DNA of 64,000 nucleotides from Limanda limanda (Eukaryota > Chordata > Actinopteri > Pleuronectiformes > Pleuronectidae), in assembly GCF_963576545.1 (NCBI RefSeq), contig NC_083656.1, positions 10,373,893 through 10,437,892 on the forward strand, in the 5' to 3' direction. The stretch's first letter is position 1. Every line of letters begins with the position of its first letter. The notes below the pieces were generated by a model, which saw nothing but the letters and a program-made list of their open reading frames with translations, was not told the DNA's origin and did no database searches. Of this stretch, positions 46,888 to 59,912 are shown piece by piece. The position numbers were made by a program, and so were the translations under genes.

Positions 46888-47763
46888 AACGATTTGAGGT
46901 ATCATGCTACAGCTTTGTGTCAAGTGAGTGTCTCTCAGTGTGAACTGGCTGTCCAGCTGTTTCCTCTCTGTCTGTTAGTCCCGTGCCAAGTGAGTCACGT
47001 TGCAGATGTGCAAGTCAGGGTTGTGGTTAGGGAATTCAAAAAGCTGAGAGTCATAGTTCACCATTTGCACGTCACAAACAAGTCACAAAAAGCCTAAACA
47101 GACCTGAGACTGATTGGTCAGCATTATATACCATGTCCTCAAAAGTTTCAGAGGTTTTTCTGTGTCCTAAACAATATTTAATGTGTTTTGTATGTTTCTG
47201 TGGAGTTTTTGTGAGCAGCTTGAGCCGGAAATAAATCCATACCTTCCTCGCCCTCTTCTGTCCGCTTTCAGCCCTCGCCCTAGACTTGTAATTTTGTGTC
47301 GGCTGCTTAAGGACATTTTTAATATGTCTTCTCCTTTTAAAATAAATGGCAGCTCCCAGGTTTGAATCAAGTCAAAGAAAATAAACACCTGCCACTGTGC
47401 TGCTTGAGCTGGCGGTGATAAGCAAGAGGGAAGGTGTGTGGTCTTATAGGGACTCCATTCTCTCCCATTTCTCCCCCCTGTTTTTCAGTCTTGACAGTTG
47501 GCCTTGTGATTCTCCGCAAGGTGAGTCATCGAGGTCTGGGTTCTTGGTGTCTCAACGTGCTGGCCGGGCAGGGGGATCTCACTGTCTTTCACCATTATCC
47601 ATTCATTTTGAGTTCATGAGAGGGCAGTAAGGTTCCAAATCTACTTCTATTCAAGGCATCAGGAGCAGTTTGTTAACTATTGTGTGCATTGGAAGATGCA
47701 GCTACAAAAAAAAAAAAAGCTAACGCACAACTCTCCATCTCTTTTTGCTTTTTACCCGCCCAG

Positions 47764-47793
47764 AGCACCGGTGAGCTGGAGGACCCCTGGTAG
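47764..47793 (+). CDS. ppm1b: ppm1b alternative terminal exon, short C-terminus ...LEDPW
   Basis: The acceptor is 'acccgcccag'. The codons read STGELEDPW and stop TAG at 47791-47793. Joined in phase 0 to the exon ending HREEEG, it gives a 382-residue protein. Mammalian PPM1B has a short isoform of about 387 residues ending GAGDLEDPW, so this distal exon is conserved from fish to mammals. It swaps the long helical/Pro-rich tail for nine residues. Confidence 0.88.
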   Translation, partial: STGELEDPW

Positions 47794-48393
47794 CCGTGGC
47801 AATAATCCCCCTTCGTCTCCTCCCGGTGACCGGCTCGTCCACCCAGAGGAGGAGGTGTCTCTCCATCTCGCCGTGTCGTTCTCCACTTAAAAAAAAGAGG
47901 ACATGTGGTGTGTCTTGGAGTGCGTGAGTGCGTATGTTGGTTGTGTGTGTGTGTGTGTGTTTGCAGCAGTGGGACAAAGACGACAAACGACAAGTACACA
48001 CACACGCATACTGCTTTAGACCTGGAGGATTTAAAAAAACAAAACAAATTCACTTTTTCAGACATGTCAAGGTTTTATGAACTGAAGCATTGTTATGGTA
48101 GAGCTGATTTTTTTACCATTGAGGTGTTTTTTTTTCTTTTCTTTTCTTTTCTTGAATGTTGACAATGAACACCCGACTTCACAATGACATGAGGACCTAT
48201 GGTGTGTGTCTGTGTGTGTGTGTGTGTGTCTGCGTATGTGTGTTTGTATGTGTGAGAGATGAGTTTGTGTTTCATGGAGGGCCAAGAGAAGACAGATGAA
48301 GGACAGAGACTTTGTAATTCTTCTTCTGGACATTTTTTTTTCGTGCCCCTTGGTCTGATAATTGCCTAACACCTTCGCTTGTCCCCCTCGTTA

Positions 48394-48429
<36 letters not shown>

Positions 48430-49140
48430 CACACAGACATTAAAACCATAAACCCCCCCCCCACCCCCTCTCCCCACACCCACCAACTCCCACTTCCACC
48501 TGTGCACGTTATGTGCCACTTTTGCAGGGCACTGCATGAGGACTTTGGTTCTACATGTACAGCTATGTGGTGTTCTCGTCCACCCCGGATCGGACAGCCA
48601 TTGGTTGAAACTGACTGAACCCGAAGGACCTCTGGGCTCTGATTGGCTCCCGCCGTGTGAGAAGTGGAAATGAGTTGTGTTTTTTTTTTTTTCTTCTTTG
48701 CTCATACTATTAGAATGATGACGATGATAATCACAATGGGGAAAATGGGAGGTTATTTAGTTTACTGAGGAGCTGAGGGCGAGGTGGACTCATGGTGGTG
48801 GTGGTGGGGAGGCTGTTGTATCACTGGTTGGACTTCCTGTAGAGGAGGAGGGGGTGAGGGTGGGCGGGTGGGAGATCGGACGTGATTCCCCACCCCCCTC
48901 CTCACCATCGCAGTTGGAGGTACACATAACGGCGGACTGTCCTGACAGAGGAACGTGTTTTTTTTTCCTTTTTTAATGTTGGCCATGAGGTTACTAGCTG
49001 CTCGCTGTGTAGAGTGAGTGAACTCCCTGTTTTAACCCTGTTCCTGGTTCTCAGACTGCATTGGTAATGTTTGTATTGCTGTTGTTTGATTGCACTCACA
49101 TTTGATTACAGAAAGCGTCTATATATGAAATAAAATACCT
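47794..49140 (+). other. ppm1b: ppm1b short-form 3'UTR
   Basis: Noncoding DNA with CA/TG runs (47942-47960, 48204-48228, 48397-48426), a GT/TC-rich stretch and a short G/C-run patch near 48452. It ends at AATAAA 49129. Confidence 0.6.
49129..49134 (+). terminator. Poly(A) signal AATAAA, ppm1b short form
   Basis: The hexamer lies in 'tatatatgaaataaaatacctgcc' about 1.34 kb after the short-form stop and is the first after it. Confidence 0.6.
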
Positions 49141-49699
49141 GCCAAGGACCCAGCGGTGGCTGCGTATTTCAATCAGTGAAGTCGTGTCATTTTCTTGATG
49201 CTTGTGCGGCTTCATGGAGGCCGTTACCGTGTGTGCAATATTTTTGTCACTCTCCAGACAGATTTACAAACTTGTATTTCCAGAAATGACCATATTTAAT
49301 GGTTTTAGCTTTTTCTTTTGTCATATGTTTGTGATTTTTTCTTTACAGGATGAGTTGTGTTACACTGAGGGTTGTGTGTGTTTGTTAAAGCACCATGTTG
49401 AGACTCCAAAGGCCTTATGAGCTGTAGGGACCCAATTCTCGTCGACCTTGATGTTTGACCAGAGTAGAATGAGCAAAGACCCTGCTGCAGGTGGGAAAGT
49501 ATTTTACTAATCCCCCAAGAGAACCTTCAAGAAAAAATGTAAATTCTTCAAAATGTAAATTGCTGAATATTACTTCAATTACCAGAACATCATAAACTCT
49601 TGTTTGAGGTGAAACGGTAGAAACGTTTAGCCCTTCTGCTTCAGGAATCACACTGTGTGCCAGAGCCACATGTCCATATATGAGAGATAAAAGGGAAGA

Positions 49700-50060
49700 A
49701 TCACTAAAATGTGTTGGAAGAACTGAGAAGATGAAACTTCAGAACTGGTACATGATATCAAAAAGTTGAAAAACACCTGAAAAGCTGAAACTCTTGAATG
49801 AAGTTTCTAGCACATAAGTATGAAGACTTAGATTCGTTTAAAAGGGCTCAAGGTTTTTGAAGGTTTGAATACTTTCTCATTCATTTGAATGATATAAAAA
49901 CTTTAAGAAACAGTTGAATATCTAAAAACATAAATAGTGTAACATGATGAAAAATATAATGGCAGGAAAGTCCTAAACGAGCTGAATGCTTTGATACTTG
50001 AATGGTTGAAATTGCACAAGGTATGCAGGAGCTGAAGGATAATTTGATAAAGAAGCGGGA
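49700..50060. repeat. Degenerate 'gttgaa/gctgaa' repeat
   Basis: The phrases 'gttgaaaaacacctgaaaagctgaaactcttgaatgaag', 'gaatggttgaaattg' and 'ggagctgaaggat' recur at irregular spacing, as in a low-complexity repeat frequent in fish intergenic DNA. Confidence 0.35.
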
Positions 50061-51939
50061 AGGCAGCATTCACACTAAATATTAGGTTGTTCAAATGATT
50101 AAAGTCCATGAAATGAAAAGTAAAAGTAATGCATTGATATTTGAAGAAAGACTCATTTTTTAAGTGTCTGTCTGCTGCAGGGTTTGTATCGACTGCTTCT
50201 CAATGCAGAACTCCACAATATGTATTCTTTCCACAGGGGAAGGCTGAGTCAGTAGATGAACAGTGTGAATATAGCGGTTTTCTAAAAGGTATTTTATGAA
50301 AAATACAGAATGTATAATAGCTTGAATTTATAAAGTTTCTTTGAAAAGACCCAAGGACACTTATAAGAGCGTAAAAGAGACAGACAAAGGCACAAATCCT
50401 TACTAGAATGAATAAACAGACTTATTATTGTACACCATCCTTGACACTTTGGTAAAGTTGTAACTTTACAACTGCAAAATACATTCTCACAAACCAGTTC
50501 GTAGCAGCAGGAAACTTCAACTTAAGTTTAATTTAGTTGAGTTGAGTTTATATTCTTTTATTTCAGTGTAATCCAAACACAAGTTTACAAATCACAGCAA
50601 TACACTTAAACACTTGTATACAGTATATGAAAGAAGAAGAAAATCTCATATAACATAATGTACAACCTAAATACTGTTGGCCAAATCAAATAAATCAATT
50701 ATATATTAATCGTTAACCATCATCATAACATAAATATTGCAAAATACGTTGATACAGTTTCATTAGTTTTATATATGTTGCCCCACATCAATACTAACAT
50801 CAATCAACATATATGAAGCAATAGTGAACAAATCAAATTATGAAGATAAACAACATCTAAAGTGTCCTTTGCTTTGCACAGTGCTGCAAAGCAAACTTTC
50901 CTCTTTATATATTTGATCTGAAGTTTCCAGGTAAATTTGAAATATGAACCACTTAAAAATAAACAAGAATAAAAGATATTTATTCTGAAAAAGGGTAGAA
51001 AAACCAACAAATTATAAAGACTCGGGAGAAAAAGACGTAGGCTGATCCACACATTAGAAACAGCAGTCGGTTAAAAAATTAATCTCACCACACAAGATAA
51101 AATACACACATTACATACATGTAGAAAGTGACAGACTCATGTTTTTCAAAAGGATTTCTCTAAACCCTACATGCTCTATGCTAAAGGATAATTTATAAAA
51201 ATTTGGAAGTGATCCATCCCTTCCTGTAGTTCTTACCGTCCGACAATGATCCTCTGGTCGACAAAATTAAACTTTTGATTTGAATTATGGATTTTCCATT
51301 TTCTATTTTCTGGAATATGTTTCACTCTTCACTAAATAGTATAAACGTCAAATTAAAGCAGAGCGCTGTACAGAGACAGACGTCTTCATAAATGATTGTG
51401 TGTGCTGCTGTCACACCACCATATCTCCTCTACACACACACACACACAACCCCTGTCTAATCTGTCACTCTGTCATAATTTGATCATAATCCCTAATCAT
51501 AATCACATCGTATCTTAAAGGTGTTCTCAATCTGGAGTGGGATTATGGGATTGCGGAGCGTGTGTGTGCGTTAGAGTGTGAATGAGCCATCCAAATATAT
51601 TACGGTGGTGGTGTGTATGATGATGGCGTGTGTGCATGTACTGGAGGGGGGGGGGTGGAATTTAATTTGATGATGGTGGCGGGGTACAGAGTGCGCCCTC
51701 TCACTGATTCACCGGCTGAATCCACATTAAGCCTCATATTACAAAACAATAGATAGTGACCTGTTAAAACTGTTTGCGCGCCCTTGCTCTCTGCATCTTT
51801 AATCTCTTTCACTTTAATTTGTTTTCACAGAACTACACGACGTAAAACAACAGATCTGCCCCCTCCGCCTTCTCCTGTCTGACATGCACTTTTCTTTTCA
51901 GCCGAGCTTGTACTACTAAGGTGACGTCAGTTCATCCAC

Positions 51940-52130
51940 CAGCACCAGACTGAAAGATCAGCTATCATTAAATCATGGTCCCCAGAGGATGGATCCTAAC
52001 TGACTTCAGTCGTCCGTGACGTTTTTAATGTGGTGCTACAACAAGGTTTTTAATTTTTAGTGAAATATCTCAACAAAAACTGTCACGTGAAATTTGTTAC
52101 AGATATAAATGATCCTCAGAAATTAGGTTC
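51940..52130 (-). repeat. Dispersed fish repeat family B fragment
   Basis: It contains 'atggtccccagaggatggatcc', 'tgacttcagtcgtccgtgac', 'aaatatctcaacaaaaactgtcacgtgaaatttg'. These are standard family B phrases (gtccccagaggatgaatcc). Confidence 0.6.
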
Positions 52131-52484
52131 TCATAACTGGTGATTTTTTTTACTTCTCCTCTAATGCAGCCTATTTTTTACTCTTGTAGTGAGAAACCTC
52201 TGCAAATACCTAGAGGGAAAAATACAAAGTTTTCCATAAAGTCATGCAATTACAATTACACCTGGGCGTACACCGTGTCCATGCATCAGCAGTGTTTGTG
52301 TAAATCCACTCACCGCCAGAGGGAGGAGACAAAACGTCCTCACTGCAGGTTTAAGTACTTGAGTATATGCACTTAGTTACATTACACCACTGGAATCTTC
52401 ACGCTGGATCGGTTCAGGTGTTCTTGTTCCCCAAAGGAAGAACCCCGAGCACCACCATGAGACTGATTATTGTGGTTTCCAGTC

Positions 52485-52715
52485 CGATGTCTCCACTACT
52501 GTCTCGACTATTGGACGGATTGCCATGAAGTTTGTCACAGACATGCGTTGTCTCCAGAGGATGAATCCGCTGACTTTGTTCATCCCTTAACTTTTCTCTT
52601 TCTTTTTTTCACTTTCTTTTGCATTGTAAGATTCTAGATTTGTGGAATAATTGGTGCACTTGAGTGAATTTGGGGACTGTTGGGCCTTGGTGGAAGTTTG
52701 CACTCTTTAAGTTAT
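52485..52715 (-). repeat. Dispersed fish repeat, composite of family B and family A ends
   Basis: It begins 'ctcgactattggacggattgccatgaagtttgtcacagacat' and 'ctccagaggatgaatccgctgac' (family B) and ends 'gggactgttgggccttggtggaagtttgcactc', which resembles the family A end near 17.37 kb. Confidence 0.6.
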
Positions 52716-53457
52716 GAACATGAAACATACGACTGTACACATGAGCATCCAGATGTTTGCAGCCTCACACGGCTGTTGACTCTATACTTCCAACACGCCT
52801 CTTTCTCATTTCCCTCTTTCTCCTCTTCTTTGAATTGACGGCAGCTTCTTTGAAAACCTCCGAGCTTCTCGGTCAACAACCTCCAACCCGGAGCTGTTCG
52901 AAAACCCCCAGCTGCCTCACAAACTCCATTTACAGATGGCGTACGCTCGGCACGCGGATCCCGCTCCGTGTTACAATATTTATGCTATATATTCGTGTTG
53001 TTTGTGTTTATTCATCGCTCCCCTGAAAGGACGGGGAAGGTGTTCAGTGACAGCGTTGTGCTCTCTACATCTGAAGGTCAGCTGACCCAGGTGACCCCGA
53101 CGTGCTAAAGAACATGCGCCCACAGAAAATCCGACCGCCGGGTTGCTTTGTTCGCAGGGAAGGGGAAGGTGTTTCTCTTTCTCCTCGCCGTTGGTTTACC
53201 TTCTCTCCTTTCTTCTCTCACCTGCTCCTGCGCTTTCACTGGAGTCCTTCGTCCTCTCCTTCCGCCCACTCCTGTCTTTTCACACCGAGGCTGTGGCTGT
53301 GACCTTGGACGAGAGCGGTGACCAGTTCGACTCAAACACGACACCTCTGGGTTTGACTTTAAGCGCTTGAAATGAAGAGCTCGAAGGGAGTTCAATATTC
53401 ATACCCGGTGAAATATAAATACTGATGGCTCTCAGAAATCTGTGTGGGCGTCTGTAC

Positions 53458-53569
<112 letters not shown>

Positions 53570-55178
53570 CAGCATATGATTTTGAGTGGAGTAATTTAGC
53601 AGATGAGCGGGTGGCCATTGTTAGAGGGATAATCTGGCTCTTGCTGCTCAGATAGGTTAACATGCAGCAGATTAGACCAGATTACCCCCAACCACACCAG
53701 ACAGGACAGGGGCCGGCCTCCCCTCCTCTCCCCCCCCCTCCCTTTATTTCAGTCATCCTCCTCTTTTCACTCATTTAAATTCATCCTCTCTTGGCTTTTT
53801 TTCCCTCATTCCCGTACCCTCGTCCCACTTTGTTTTGTCGTGTCTCATCAGCTGTTTCCTCTCTGCTACACCTCCTCCAACATTTCCAACTAATCACTTC
53901 ATTTATTTTATTTATCTTTTTTTTGTCTAAAACAGAACTCATAGCTACATAAATTCCAGCCTGGACACATGTTGTTCTCATTTCTTCTTCTTTATTTCAG
54001 ATAAAGGGATTTCAATTTCAAACCCGGACAGATCATACTCTATTTTTATAATATTGCTTGTCCGTAGTTTTTCTGTTTCCTTGTTACCTCTGTGCACTTT
54101 TATTTGTTTCTGCATTTGTTAGTTTTACCATATTGTCTTTATACGATTTGGTGAGTAAAGGTTAAAAACTTCTATATATTATAATATTATTTAATATATG
54201 TCTTACTCACATATTCAGGTGTGTGTTGTGCCAACCAGGAACATTATAAAACACATGCAAGTCTGATATTTAATAAAAATGGAAAAAACATTCAAGTCAA
54301 TCACACTAACAAAGATAATTTTAAATATTAAAAGTACAAAAACTGAAATACTGACAGATTGAGACAGGCATGTTGTTCTGTTTCTCTTTGGGTGTTTATA
54401 TATCTCAGTGTATGGGAATAAGACAAAATGTTAGGAAATAAGCTTTGTGATTAAAAAGAATTTAGTGATAAATTACACTACAAGTATTCTTTTAAACAAC
54501 TAACAAATCCTAGGCAGCGTAAGTAAGAGTAGTAATATGATTAATAGATAACAAAGTAGGAACAGTGTTAATAATGGAGTGAATCATATATAAAACAACC
54601 AACGCATCACTGACACTGACACAATGAAAACATACTCAGATTCAGCCCAATATATAACATGGACATGAATATAAGTCTATCCAATTAGAAAAATTGAAAT
54701 ATGTAATGTTATGTTGTCTTTTTCTTTATGAACTGCCTGCGAGACACTTAACAAGAGATTGAGTTTTTTGGATTTTGATATTTAGATTAAAACCTTTTTT
54801 TGTTTTTGATTTTAGAGAATGCATTTGTTTAGGAAACTATTATTAATATAAACAACTGCTGATTCTATTTGGGTCTCATTTTATTCTTTCTTTATATTTT
54901 ATGGATGTTAATTTAAAATTTTAGTTGCTGCTGACACCCTTACCAAACTATCTGGATTCTAGAAAATGTTAAAAGATCAATTGATTTACTTCCTCAGTTT
55001 TATTAAGGACACTGTAGTTGGACTGACGTGGTTTAAAACACCAAACATTTCCTCAATAATTGGAAATGAGGATGTAAATCTGATGCTTCTCTCAGACACA
55101 GTGGTTTCCCCTCTGCCGTGTGAGTGTTCTTTGCTACATGTTACTGGTGGATGTGTGTTAGTTGTGTGATTGGATGCC

Positions 55179-55303
<125 letters not shown>

Positions 55304-55610
55304 TGTTGTTACATCTGTACATTTGTATGCATCTGCCTAACAGCCTGACGTTTGTTCAGACTCCAGCTGTTAGTATTTTTGGCCGCTGGTGTTTTTCTTT
55401 GTCTCCAAAAACAGCCTGAGTGGTGAGACAACACACGGGACAATGATGTAATCACTGCGTTTACATCTGGGCCCGCTGCTCTGATCTACAGTGTTGGGTT
55501 ACAAACCAATCAGAGTGCAGGATTAGTTGCTCAGGTGCAGTTACTTGAATACCTGTATCCTTCCTTGGGTTCTTATGGGACAGAGGTCAAGATGGAGTCA
55601 AATGGTGACC

Positions 55611-55612
55611 AC

Positions 55613-55645
<33 letters not shown>

Positions 55646-55691
55646 AACACACACACGCACACGCACACACACACACAGACACACACACAGT
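55611..55691. repeat. (CA)n microsatellite with AAAC and CG variants
   Basis: About 80 bases of CA with scattered 'aaac', 'cg' and 'ag' interruptions. Confidence 0.95.
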
Positions 55692-55759
55692 TGTGTCTCC
55701 ATGATTTAAGAGGATGTTATATTGACTTACATTTATTTCATGCAGACCTTATAACCTTA

Positions 55760-55980
55760 ACCATAGTTCCTATACTTGCCCAACCCTAAGCCTTAAACCT
55801 AAACCTTAACTTAAGCCTAAACCTGACCTCAACCTAAATGTCTTCACCTTAAATTTTTATAGATTAACGTTTTTGAGACTTAATGTTTGTCCCCACGAGG
55901 AGGACACTTCCCATAATGTGTAAACAGATTTAGGTCCCCACAGCATCACTAATACCTGGACCACACACACGAACACACGC
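55760..55980. repeat. Dispersed fish repeat family C ('taaacctaaacc...gtccccacgagga')
   Basis: A run of telomere-like but irregular 'aaccttaaccta' units is followed by 'gtttgtccccacgaggaggac', 'ataatgtgtaaacagatttagg' and 'gtccccacagcatcactaatacctgga'. This is the layout of a common fish repeat, not a telomere. Confidence 0.65.
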
Positions 55981-58900
55981 TCACACGCAGGTTTGCACAG
56001 AATTAGTTTTGCCTCATTAGAACGAGGCTTTGGTCCCCATGAGGTCCACTGGTACTGAAAAAGGTCAGTGTTGCACACACACACATACACACACATATAT
56101 ATATATATACACACACACACATGCAGCCTTCTTTGCTTCTTTTGGAAGATGAAGGAGTCAATCAATGTCCCACTAGTTGTTTCAATTCAAATCAATCAAA
56201 TTAAAACAAGATGAAACACTTTCCAACGACTAATTGATTGATTATCTAACACACTGACAGTTTTGTGACCAGGCTAAAAAAAACACTGTCCTCCCACTCC
56301 TCTCCACGTCTTCATTTTCCTCCTCGCTCCGCTACAATTCCCCTCCTCTTTCCTTTTCTTTTTCGGGGGTACCATTGTGCACCGCACTCTCTTGGAGCCC
56401 TGCGAGAGCACAAAAGCACAACAAAGACTCAGGAAGTGATTAGTGGCTTAACGAGGGGGAGAACTCTGGGGGAGTCAGGGGAGGGGGCTGTGCGGCCTCC
56501 TCCGTGAGGCAGGGTGAGGGGTTAAAGTTTCGGGGCTTAGGGGGTCAGTGTTAAGTTGTGGAGAGGTTAATTAGGAGCAGGGCTTTTGTTTGTGGGGTGG
56601 GATAAGGAGACGCTGAAGTGATTCACTTCCTTCACTGGGCTCCTGCAGCCACCATGGTGGTGTCATCCACCTCCTTTTAGCCGTGCTCCACTCTCCCTCC
56701 TCCTCCCCAATAATTGTCCTCTGGCTGAAAGGAGATGTAGCTGAATTGACTTAATTGTCACCGCTACGACACACTCGTCCCCCTCATCACACACACACAC
56801 ACATTCACACACACATATACACACACCTTGAGTATGCTTCCTCGACTATGTCTGGTGTGTCCTCCCTGCTTCGATTATAGAAGAATGTCTTTTCAACTTG
56901 GAGGAGGCCTGGCCATGACTGTCGCTTGGAGACTGTAGTGTGTGTTTGTCCATTGTTGTGTTTGTTACAACACAGAGGAACATGCTGAGGTTCTCTGGGG
57001 ACTCAGGCATCTTGAGAAGAGCAGGAGGAGCCTCTCGACAGAACTGACACTGAAACTGAAACAGCTTTCTTGGCTGCAAATCACCTTCATTCAATGTTGT
57101 TTGCAAATATTTCTTTATAACTCACCAGAGACTCCAGCTCTTTTTTCTTGCCTCCGTGCATCTAAGAAGTAAATGAATAAAACCCAGGGATAAGTGCAAA
57201 TAATATATCCCGTTGCTAATGGTAAGAACATCAATTCAAATGTGTGCATGTGCAAATGTGAGTGCACAGCACATTTATATTTATGCATATACTGGTCTAT
57301 TATATGTTGCTTTTTTCTCAGTTTCAACTTGATTTTTCTTATTTCCACTCTTATTTTTGTTCATATTTGCTCATTATTATTGTTGTTTTTGTTGCCGTTA
57401 TAATAACTATTATTGTTATTATTTAGGCTTATTGGATTTGATTTAAACCATATGCATCATCCAGGGCGAAAACTGGCACACGCCTCCTCACACACCACCA
57501 TGTAGGGACATCTGTCTCTCTGGGTAATTGGCATTAACCCCCTAAAGCTGGGTGACCCCCTTTTTCACCACCAACACATCTGCACTGGGGTATTTGGAGG
57601 AGTTTAATATGTGCGAGTAACAAAACATCATGCAAAGATGCACGATCAAATTAAAAAGAATTGTCTATTTCTTTTATTTTGCGCCAAAATATCACGTTTA
57701 TATTCATATTTCCCACCTGATGTTCACTATATGCACACGTACACACCCTAATGCTGCACTGAGGGTGCCACACTCCGAAGCATATGGCCGGGGGGGGGCC
57801 ACCGAAATGTGCTAATGTTGATTGAATATGCTTCTCTATTAGACTAATGTTGGCAGGAGGTGTATGGGCGCGCTGTTAATCCAAGGTAACTGAATGGAGC
57901 TGCACTGTGGCTTAGGATCTCTGAACTTATGGATATTAGAGAACAGGAGAGTGATTAGAGTGGCGGGAGAACACTCAGAGAAACATACGCTTTCAGGTCT
58001 GGAGGAGATTTCCGATCACACCGGGTTACCGCACACATTACTGCTATTAATGATGCAAGCAGCTTAGCGGAGGGAGAGAGAGGAGCGGAGAGGTGTCAGT
58101 TTATTAGTCCAGTTTTTTCTGAATGCTCCCCCTTATTTTATAATCTTAATCAGCATCTGTCCTGCTCATGAGGCTTATGGTCTTACTTGTGTTTAATTAT
58201 TAATTTAATCTATTTTAGGGCTGAATATTTGTTCACATCTGAATATTTGCCATATCTCGGCGATGTGGCCAAAAATGACCGAGATGGAAGTTTCAGGATC
58301 AGTGGATATTGATAATCATCACGATACATGTCACATTATTACATCTTTTATGTTTAATGCCTGAGGTTTTTTTTGCTCCTGAAGCATAAACATTTGTACA
58401 AATTCAATTTTGCTCACTTGTGTATTATACCTCCTCACTCTGCTTCTCTTATATTGCCATAGATGACAATTATACTGTGGTAATTATTGATATTATTTTA
58501 ATTATTGCCCAGCTCCAGTACACAGGGCTACGTTGCTGTTTCCATGGTGTTTGTGATGCAGAAATAAAGGCATCAGTGAAGTTTGACAAGGTGGCATCAA
58601 AATTAAAATGTTTGTTCCTTTAAACATCTTACACGCATGAAGAAATGTACGACTCAACAATAAAGAGAATACACAACCAGATGAGAGTTTTAACAGACCA
58701 CTTATTTAAATCAAATACTCATTACACTTTCTTTCTCTCTTTAGATTTGTTTCTGTCAATCTGGAGGCTCATGGATCCCTAAGGAGCAGGTGCAACAGTG
58801 TTTTTTGACCAGCTTGTACTGATATTAATTTCCTGCACAATATGTTTGAATCAACTCAACTCCATGAATCATTTAATCTGTTCCACAGCTCTGGAAAAAA

Positions 58901-59060
58901 AGTGATAAAGTGACCTTTGATTTATTTTTTTAATTAATTAATTTAATAACTTTTATGGCAAACCTTCCTCTTTGGTTAAATCGTTAACACCAGAGAGACT
59001 GTATGTGTCCAGCTTGTGCGTAAAACGAGGGAGATAAACCCTCTGTGCTTGAGTGACAGT

Positions 59061-59100
59061 GCTGCCATGACAACCTCGCATCAGCTCCACAGTGACCAAT
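59061..59100 (+). promoter_or_regulatory. Upstream elements of the six7-like gene: X-box-like and CCAAT box
   Basis: GCTGCCATGACAAC (59061-59074) matches the palindromic RFX X-box GTTGCCATGGCAAC at 12 of 14 positions. A CCAAT box lies at 59096-59100, about 115 bases before the ATG. No TATA box is clear. Motif matches only; use is inferred. Confidence 0.4.
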
Positions 59101-59214
59101 CAGGAGTGAGATCCGGGGTCCCTCCCTGACTCCCAGGTGAACTAAAGAGTCAGACTTCAGCACATTTCTGTCAGACTGTCTCCGTCTCCTCTCGGGCGTC
59201 ACTCAGTGGACCAG

Positions 59215-59912
59215 ATGGTTTTCAGATCTCCACTCGACTTCTTCTCAGCCTCCCGCCTCCTCCTGCCGCACTTCGCGGATGGGCCCTCTCCCGTGGCCCG
59301 CTCCCGGTCCCCGGAGGATAGTCCCTCCTCCGCCTGCCCACCCATGGCTCTCCCTGGACTCTGCTTCTCCGCGGCGCAGATCGCCAGTGTGTGCGAGACC
59401 CTGGAGGAGACCGGGGACATCGAGCGGCTGGCCCGCTTCCTCTGGTCCCTCCCGGTGACCGCGGACGGGCGCGACTCCATCTCCGAGCACGAGTCGGTGC
59501 AGCGGGCCCGCGCCGTGGTGGCGTTCCACACCGGGAGCTTCCGCGAGCTGTACCACATCCTGGAGAGCCACCGCTTTACGCGCGCGTCCCACGGCAAACT
59601 GCAGGCCATGTGGCTGGAGGCGCACTACCGGGAGGCCGAGAAGCTCCGGGGGCGACCCCTCGGACCCGTGGACAAGTACCGCGTCAGGAAGAAGTTCCCG
59701 TTACCCAGGACCATCTGGGACGGGGAGCAGAAGACGCACTGCTTCAAGGAGAGGACAAGGGGGCTGCTGAGGGAGTGGTACCTGCAGGACCCCTACCCCA
59801 ACCCGGGCAAGAAGCGGGAGCTGGCCCACGCCACCGGACTGACACCGACCCAAGTGGGGAACTGGTTCAAAAACCGGAGACAGAGGGACCGAGCGGCAGC
59901 AGCCAAAAACAG
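59215..59912 (+). CDS. six7: six7-like exon 1 (SIX domain and homeodomain)
   Basis: The exon is very GC-rich relative to its flanks. It ends AAAAAC-AG|gtcagt within the Arg codon after DRAAAAKN. An in-frame GTG nine bases upstream was not used as start, since the ATG has a G at +4 and starts the conserved N-terminus. Confidence 0.93.

Larger units (their letters stand above)
45001..47763 (+). other. ppm1b: ppm1b long-form 3'UTR / short-form intron
   Basis: It follows the long-form stop and precedes the alternative terminal exon. Several AATAAA hexamers (46438, 46475, 46882, 47230, 47341, 47380) could end the long form. A fish repeat lies at about 45.94-46.30 kb. Confidence 0.6.

Noticed and set aside
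55760..55860. Telomere-like 'aaccctaa' run suggesting an interstitial telomere
   Set aside because: The units are irregular (aaccttaacc, taaacctaaacc) and continue into a known style of fish dispersed repeat.
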